Shown here: one piece after another, positions 7,902-11,551 of the stretch | Layout of the letters: each line of letters starts with the position of its first letter | Numbering within the stretch: the stretch's first letter is position 1 | Source of the DNA: Nitrospinota bacterium | GTDB taxonomy: Bacteria; UBA8248 | NCBI GenBank assembly: GCA_003506735.1 | Contig: DNYS01000217.1 | Coordinates: 62,399-73,949 of the forward strand | DNA length: 11,551 nt | Direction of reading: 5' to 3' | Position numbers and translations under genes: made by a program | The notes under the pieces: model-generated | Databases searched by the model: none | Told to the model about the DNA's origin: nothing | Seen by the model: only the letters and a program-made list of their open reading frames with translations

Positions 7902-8167
7902 CGGGTCCGGCTCCCGGCGATTCGCAGGTGAAGAAAAGCGCCTGGCGGATCATTTAAACCTCCGCCCGGCAGGCCAACCAAGCCCCAGACAGGGCCCGGC
8001 TTATCAGGTTCCGCATCAATAAAATCCGCATGAACACAAAACGGGCAGGCGGGAATCATATCCCCGTTGCGGAAGGGCACCCAAATCCGGGGATGCGGCA
8101 CTTCCATACGGTCGAACAACCGCCCCCTGAATAATAAGGTGCAAAATAAAGGGACAGCTCTCGCCAT
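7850..8167 (-). CDS. Doubtful 105-residue ORF in the mutS2 leader
   Basis: An open frame begins at ATG 8167, preceded by AAAGG with 8 nt spacing, and ends 52 nt inside mutS2 in another frame. It lies wholly downstream of the strong promoter at 8239-8267, so it would be on the mRNA. I recognise no family. The translation contains a lone CPFC motif, several Pro-Gly runs and no predicted membrane segment or signal peptide. Codon use is only partly GC-rich at third positions, and the first 20 codons come from AT-rich sequence. It could be a leader peptide that couples to mutS2, a lineage-specific small protein or, most likely, chance. Confidence 0.2.
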   Translation of the reverse strand: MARAVPLFCTLLFRGRLFDRMEVPHPRIWVPFRNGDMIPACPFCVHADFIDAEPDKPGPVWGLVGLPGGGLNDPPGAFLHLRIAGSRTRWMSEAFRRLSIPGRLG

Positions 8168-8231
8168 CCCTATCGCCTTTCACATCAAATACTTAAAAAA
8201 TCACCCTATTCGACCGGTCAATGCCAATTCA
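7902..8231 (-). other. Long untranslated leader of the mutS2-dnaG-rpoD operon
   Basis: About 330 nt separate the predicted transcription start (near 8232) from the mutS2 ATG. Apart from the doubtful 105-codon ORF and a small CGGT/ACCG hairpin near 8108-8121, no known riboswitch, T-box or terminator is recognised. The half next to mutS2 is GC-rich; the part beyond about 8130 is AT-rich. Confidence 0.4.
8210..8221. promoter_or_regulatory. Operator-like palindrome, box 3 (about +17)
   Basis: TCGACCGGTCAA has a perfect GACCGGTC core. It is centred at 8215/8216, just downstream of the predicted transcription start of the mutS2 operon, and related to the other two boxes. Confidence 0.45.
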
Positions 8232-8238
8232 GATTGAG

Positions 8239-8267
8239 AATATAGGAACCGGTCTGGATTTTGTCAA
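8239..8267 (-). promoter_or_regulatory. Sigma-70 promoter of the mutS2-dnaG-rpoD operon
   Basis: On the minus strand, TTGACA (8262-8267, perfect) and TATATT (8239-8244, 5 of 6) are separated by exactly 17 bp. Transcription should begin near 8232 and run into mutS2. The surrounding 160 bp are distinctly AT-rich against GC-rich neighbours. An operator-like palindrome fills most of the spacer. Confidence 0.8.
8245..8256. promoter_or_regulatory. Operator-like palindrome, box 2 (promoter spacer)
   Basis: GGAACCGGTCTG has the right half GGTCTG and a degenerate left half. It is centred at 8250/8251 between the -35 and -10 elements, where a bound repressor would block RNA polymerase. Confidence 0.5.
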
Positions 8268-8304
8268 GAAATAACGAAAAATTCACGAAATTGCTATTTT
8301 CATA

Positions 8305-8316
8305 CAAACCAGTCTG
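8305..8316. promoter_or_regulatory. Operator-like palindrome, box 1 (upstream)
   Basis: CAAACCAGTCTG is one mismatch per half from the idealised CAGACC-GGTCTG. It is centred at 8310/8311, exactly 60 bp from box 2 and next to the hisIE stop codon. The 15-mers at 8306-8320 and 8246-8260 agree at 12 of 15 positions. Confidence 0.5.
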
Positions 8317-8319
8317 AAT

Positions 8320-9021
8320 TCAACGGCTTTCCGGGCGCCCGCCCTTTCCAAACCGCCTTGCCAGTTCGGCGAACACCTCGCCCGGAGGGACATCCTTCAA
8401 GGCCAGCGCCACCAGCGAGTGGAACCAAAGGTCCGCCGTCTCGGAGACGACCTGCTCCCGCCCCTCCTCCCGGACGGCGCGCGCGACCTCCCCGGCCTCC
8501 TCTTCCACCTTCTTGAGAATCCGCCCCTCGCCCTGCTCGAAAAGGCGGGCCACATAGCTGCTTTCCGCCTCCCCTGCCTCCCGGCGGCTCAGGATAAGCT
8601 TGTAGACCGACTCCAGCAGATTGTGATCGAAGGCCAAATCGCCGTCCAGAGACTTCCCATCGGGCAAACCACCTTCGGCAGCACCCATCTCGTTGAAAAA
8701 ACAAGACATCCGGCCCGTGTGGCAGGCCGGCCCGTCCGGGCGAACGATGAACACCAGCGCGTCCCCGTCGCAGTCCAGCCTCGCCGAAACCAGCCGCAGG
8801 AAATTCCCCGAGGTCTCGCCCTTGTGCCAGAGTTCCCTCCGCGAGCGCGACCAGAAGTGCACCGTCCCCTTCTCCAGCGTGAGGCGCAGCGCCTCTTCAT
8901 TCATCCAAGCGAGCATGAGCACCTGGCCCGTCCCCGCGTCCTGGCAGATGGCGGCGGCCAGCCCCCGCTCGTCCCAATTCACTTCGAGCGGGGCAGCATC
9001 CGGCGTATTCGCACCGCTCAC
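8320..9021 (-). CDS. hisIE: Bifunctional phosphoribosyl-AMP cyclohydrolase / phosphoribosyl-ATP pyrophosphatase
   Basis: It catalyses the second and third steps of histidine synthesis: PR-ATP to PR-AMP, then opening of the purine ring to ProFAR. The 233-residue protein carries the HisI domain first (about 10-112), with [10 protein letters not shown] at 65-74, D83-C84-D85-D87 (metal and zinc ligands), C100-H101 and C107 in CHTGRMSCF. After a linker the HisE helical domain follows (about 134-228), with EEEAGEV at 173-179 and ETADLWFH at 194-201 as the metal-binding acidic motifs. The length is normal for the fused form. The GTG start has GGAGG 7 nt upstream and overlaps the hisF stop by 4 nt (GTGA). 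It is the last gene of the his cluster here. Confidence 0.96.
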   Translation of the reverse strand: MSGANTPDAAPLEVNWDERGLAAAICQDAGTGQVLMLAWMNEEALRLTLEKGTVHFWSRSRRELWHKGETSGNFLRLVSARLDCDGDALVFIVRPDGPACHTGRMSCFFNEMGAAEGGLPDGKSLDGDLAFDHNLLESVYKLILSRREAGEAESSYVARLFEQGEGRILKKVEEEAGEVARAVREEGREQVVSETADLWFHSLVALALKDVPPGEVFAELARRFGKGGRPESR

Positions 9022-9788
9022 AGCCGGACCTCCACCCCACGCATTTTTAAATACCGCTTCGCCTCTTCCACCGAATATTCTCCGAAGTGAAATATCGAGG
9101 CCGCAAGCGCCGCCTCCGCGCCCGCCGTCTCGAGGCCATCATACAGGTGCGAGAGTTCGCCGACCCCTCCCGAGGCGATGACCGGCACCGGCACGGCGTC
9201 CGCCACTGCCCGGGTCAGCTCCAGGTCGTAACCGTCCCGGGTTCCGTCCCGGTCCATGCTCGTGAGCAGAATCTCCCCCGCGCCCAGCCGCGCCGCCTCC
9301 GCGGTCCATTCCACCGCGTCGATTCCGGTCGGTTTCGTGCCCCCGTGGGTAAAGGCCTCCCAACGGAGGGGCTCGCCATCGACCGAAACCCGCTTCGCGT
9401 CCACCGCGCAGACGATGGTCGAGCTGCCGAATTTCTCCGCGCTTCGCCGTATCAAGTCCGGGTCGCGGAGAGCCGCGCTGTTCATGCTCACCTTGTCCGC
9501 CCCCGCACGAAGCAGATCGTGCACATCGTCCTCGTGCCCGACGCCGCCCCCCACCGTGAGGGGGACGAATACACGCTCCGCCGTCCGGGAGACGACATTG
9601 AGCAGCGTCTTCCGGGCCTCCTTCGAAGCCGTGATGTCCAGAAAACAGATCTCGTCCGCGCCCATCGCATCGTAGGCCGCCGCGCACTCGACCGGATCGC
9701 CCGCGTCGCGCAGGCCCTCGAAATGTATCCCCTTGACGACGCGGCCATCCTTAACGTCCAGACAGGGGATAATCCGCTTGGCCAGCAT
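9018..9788 (-). CDS. hisF: Imidazole glycerol phosphate synthase, cyclase subunit HisF
   Basis: With the glutaminase HisH it converts PRFAR and ammonia into imidazole glycerol phosphate and AICAR. The 256-residue (beta/alpha)8 barrel begins with the typical [20 protein letters not shown]. It has catalytic D11 and D130 (CAVDAKR), LTVGGGV at about 77-83 and phosphate-binding glycines in VIASGGVG at 203-210. The ATG at 9788 shares its A with the hisA stop (TGATG), so translation is coupled. Only a weak G-rich Shine-Dalgarno is visible. hisH is not in this window and must lie elsewhere. Confidence 0.97.
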   Translation of the reverse strand: MLAKRIIPCLDVKDGRVVKGIHFEGLRDAGDPVECAAAYDAMGADEICFLDITASKEARKTLLNVVSRTAERVFVPLTVGGGVGHEDDVHDLLRAGADKVSMNSAALRDPDLIRRSAEKFGSSTIVCAVDAKRVSVDGEPLRWEAFTHGGTKPTGIDAVEWTAEAARLGAGEILLTSMDRDGTRDGYDLELTRAVADAVPVPVIASGGVGELSHLYDGLETAGAEAALAASIFHFGEYSVEEAKRYLKMRGVEVRL

Positions 9789-10507
9789 CAGACCCGCGCC
9801 AGCGCTTTTTTGAGATCGAACGTGCCCTCATACAGCGCGCGCCCGACAACCGCCCCGACCACCCCGTCCGCCGCCAGCGGAAGGAGCTTGTCCACGTCTT
9901 CCATCCGGCTGAACCCGCCCGCCGCGATGACCGGAACGCTTGCCGCCCGCGCCAGGGCCCCCGTCGCCTCCGGGTTAAAGCCCTCGAGCATCCCGTCCTT
10001 CGAGATATCGGTGAAGACGATCCCGGCCAGGGGAAGATCCTCAAAGCGCGCGGCCAGCGCCTCGGGAGATACCCCGTCCCCTTCCACCCAACCCGATACG
10101 CGCACCTCGCCATCCCTCGCATCGATACCCAGTAAAATTTTCCCGGGGTTTTCTTCGGCGGCCTCTTTCAGGAACGCGGGATTTTTAAGGGCGCTCGTGC
10201 CCAGGATGACGAAACTTGCCCCGGCGTCCAGGACGGCCCGGAGCGAATCCAGGCTGCGCACTCCGCCCCCGAACTGGACCGGAACGCCCGCCGTCCGCGC
10301 CACTTTCTCCAGCACCTTTAAATGCCGCGGGGCGCCCTCGAAGGCGCCGTCCAGATCGATCAGGTGGAGCCGCCGGGCCCCCTGCCCGGCCCAGTGGAGG
10401 GCCGACTCGACCGGGTCCGCCCCGTAGACGATCTCGCGCTCCTTTTGCCCCTGTATCAGGCGGACGCATTTTCCGCCCTTTAAATCCACCGCCGGAATGA
10501 TCAGCAC
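9788..10507 (-). CDS. hisA: ProFAR isomerase HisA
   Basis: It isomerises the aminoaldose ProFAR to the aminoketose PRFAR, step four of histidine synthesis. From the GTG at 10507 the protein has 239 residues and begins [17 protein letters not shown], the usual family start. Catalytic residues D8 and D129 (GIDARDGEV) are present, with VQFGGGV at 77-83, FTDISKDG at 165-172 and VIAAGGFS at 193-200 as barrel and phosphate-loop motifs. The longer frame to TTG 10540 adds 11 residues that the family lacks and has no Shine-Dalgarno, whereas GAGGGG lies 6 nt before the GTG. It is the first gene of the hisA-hisF-hisIE unit and is divergent from the SDR gene. A weak TTGCAA/TTTAAA pair in the 165-bp divergent region is too poor to call a promoter. 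Confidence 0.95.
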   Translation of the reverse strand: MLIIPAVDLKGGKCVRLIQGQKEREIVYGADPVESALHWAGQGARRLHLIDLDGAFEGAPRHLKVLEKVARTAGVPVQFGGGVRSLDSLRAVLDAGASFVILGTSALKNPAFLKEAAEENPGKILLGIDARDGEVRVSGWVEGDGVSPEALAARFEDLPLAGIVFTDISKDGMLEGFNPEATGALARAASVPVIAAGGFSRMEDVDKLLPLAADGVVGAVVGRALYEGTFDLKKALARV

Positions 10508-10672
10508 GCTCCGCCCCTCGAAACCCGGACTTCGGCCCAAATCGTTAGGGTGGCTTTAAACTGAAACGGGGCGGATTGCAAATGGCGGCGCGCGCCCTTC
10601 CCGATAGGCCTCAAACCGGGTAGGTTTAGCGGGTTCCCATTTCTTTTTGCCCTCGATTGAAGGAGAACTTCC

Positions 10673-11437
10673 ATGACTGGTTCGCCCGGATATTTTAAGG
10701 AAAAAACGATTGTGATCACCGGCGCGGCCAGCGGCATCGGCCAGGCGGCGGCGCAGATTTTCGCGCGCGAGGGGGCGAACGTCCTCTGCGCCGACCTCAA
10801 TGAAGAAGGCGCGGTCCGCGCGGCGGACGAGGTGAACGAGGGCGGCGGCAGGGGGCTGGCGGCCCGGGTGGACGTGACCTCGCGCGAGGAGGCCGGAGAT
10901 ATGATCCGGCGGGCAAAATCGGAATTCGGCGGGGTGGATTTTCTTTTCAACTCGGCCGGGTCGGCCCTCCGGCGCTCGGAGTTTCTCGATATCGACGACG
11001 ATCTCTGGGAGAAAACTTTCGATCTGAACGTGAAGGGGGTGTTCTACTGCATGCAGGCGGCGATTCCGGAAATGCTCGAAGCGGGCAAGGGGGTCATCGT
11101 TAACATGGCGAGCATGGCCCACCGCCGGGGCGGGCCGGGCACCTCGGTTCACTACGCATCGGCCAAGGGGGCCGTCCAGACGATGACGCTGGGGGTGGGC
11201 CGTGAGTTCGCGGACCGGGGCATCCGGTGCATGTCCATCTCCCCGGGGCCCATCGACACGCCGTTTCAGGACATCTCCTCCCCCGAGCTGCTTCAGTCCA
11301 TGAGGGATGCCATCCCGATGGGGCGCTTCGGCCGCCCGGAGGAAATTGGCGAGATGGTTCTTTTCCTGTGCTCGGACGCGTGCGAGTACCTGACGGCGGA
11401 CACGGTCTACGTCAACGGGGGCGGCGGATGGAGGTAG
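10673..11437 (+). CDS. Short-chain dehydrogenase/reductase (SDR) family oxidoreductase
   Basis: It is a classical SDR of 254 residues, probably a cytoplasmic NAD(H)-dependent oxidoreductase of unknown substrate. It has the Rossmann motif TGAASGIG at 16-23 and D41 at the end of the second strand (CADLN), which favours NAD over NADP. It also has D67 in VDVTS, NSAG at 93-96, N119, S147, and the active-site Y161-x3-K165 (YASAK). PGPIDTPF lies at 191-198, and the C terminus YVNGGGGWR is family-like. Annotation as a FabG-like reductase would be guesswork. The ATG has AAGGAG (10660-10665) 7 nt upstream. It is the only plus-strand gene in the window, divergent from hisA, and no partner gene is visible downstream. 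Confidence 0.92.
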   Translation: MTGSPGYFKEKTIVITGAASGIGQAAAQIFAREGANVLCADLNEEGAVRAADEVNEGGGRGLAARVDVTSREEAGDMIRRAKSEFGGVDFLFNSAGSALRRSEFLDIDDDLWEKTFDLNVKGVFYCMQAAIPEMLEAGKGVIVNMASMAHRRGGPGTSVHYASAKGAVQTMTLGVGREFADRGIRCMSISPGPIDTPFQDISSPELLQSMRDAIPMGRFGRPEEIGEMVLFLCSDACEYLTADTVYVNGGGGWR

Positions 11438-11551
11438 GGGGGAGACGCGGGCACCTGAAAATTTGGCAGTGATGAATAAACATGAGCGGGGAATGTAAAG
11501 GTGGGGAAGGAGATTTGATATAGTTGCTTTAACCGAGATTATGCAGCAACG
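11438..11551. other. Gene-free right edge, lower GC
   Basis: The last 114 bases are clearly less GC-rich than the SDR gene and hold no supported ORF. A GGGGAAGGAG motif near 11502-11511 looks like a ribosome binding site, but the frames behind it close at once. A 6-bp inverted repeat, GTTGCT (11523-11528) and AGCAAC (11545-11550), sits at the very end. What lies beyond is not visible. Confidence 0.5.

Noticed and set aside
8137..8157. AAGGTGCAAAATAAAGGGACAG, possible half of a REP-like or transposon-linked palindrome
   Set aside because: The complementary CTGTCCC half is missing nearby and no transposase is present, so a mobile element cannot be supported.
9087..10427. 446-codon plus-strand frame opposite hisF and hisA
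   Set aside because: It lies antisense to two genes with complete catalytic motifs; the translation is low-complexity and Arg/Pro-rich without any domain.
10615..10629. AAACC-GGGTA-GGTTT inverted repeat between hisA and the SDR gene
   Set aside because: A single 5-bp arm palindrome is expected by chance and is not linked to a recognisable promoter.
10556..11152. 198-codon minus-strand frame opposite the SDR gene
   Set aside because: Antisense frames of this sort are common opposite GC-rich SDR genes; the SDR on the plus strand has all family motifs and a good ribosome binding site.

Overview
The window is a compact, GC-rich stretch of bacterial chromosome made almost entirely of housekeeping genes. 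The gene order is, on the minus strand reading right to left, hisA-hisF-hisIE, then mutS2-dnaG-rpoD, then tRNA-Ile2(CAU), a zinc-ribbon coiled-coil gene, rnhA and rnpB. One short-chain dehydrogenase gene lies on the plus strand at the right end. The dnaG-rpoD pairing followed by a CAU tRNA, the zinc-ribbon protein, RNase H and RNase P RNA resembles (from memory) Deltaproteobacteria-like genomes. A related uncultured high-GC lineage (Nitrospinota, Tectomicrobia or Rokubacteria type) is equally possible; the sequence alone does not settle the phylum.

Left part (1-1668): the 5' part of a class A RNase P RNA runs off the left edge. Upstream of it are rnhA (TTG start, 4-nt overlap) and a C4 zinc-ribbon coiled-coil gene (GTG start), then a complete tRNA with encoded CCA. 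The tRNA's CAU anticodon and its IleRS identity pairs point to the AUA-reading, lysidine-modified Ile2 type rather than elongator Met.

Middle part (1669-8319): mutS2, dnaG and rpoD form an operon. mutS2 and dnaG overlap by one base (TGATG), and rpoD follows after a short gap. This is a version of the classical macromolecular synthesis operon in which mutS2 stands at the head. A very good sigma-70 promoter (TTGACA, 17 bp, TATATT) lies in an AT-rich island about 330 bp upstream of mutS2. Three related imperfect palindromes built on CAGACC-GGTCTG surround and fill this promoter, which suggests repression by a TetR-like or SOS-type regulator encoded elsewhere. The long leader contains one doubtful 105-codon ORF.

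Right part (8320-11551): hisA, hisF and a fused hisIE overlap each other by 1-4 bases and encode consecutive and flanking steps of histidine synthesis: HisIE steps 2 and 3, HisA step 4, and HisF the cyclase half of step 5. hisH, the HisF partner, is not in the window. A divergent SDR oxidoreductase follows a 165-bp intergenic region. The last 110 bp are gene-free, with lower GC.

No mobile element, CRISPR array or defence system is visible. The points most worth a second look are the operator-rich promoter of the mutS2-dnaG-rpoD operon, the Asp-to-His change in the MutS2 Smr motif, the lysine-rich N-terminal tail of RpoD and an apparent insertion in the DnaG TOPRIM domain.
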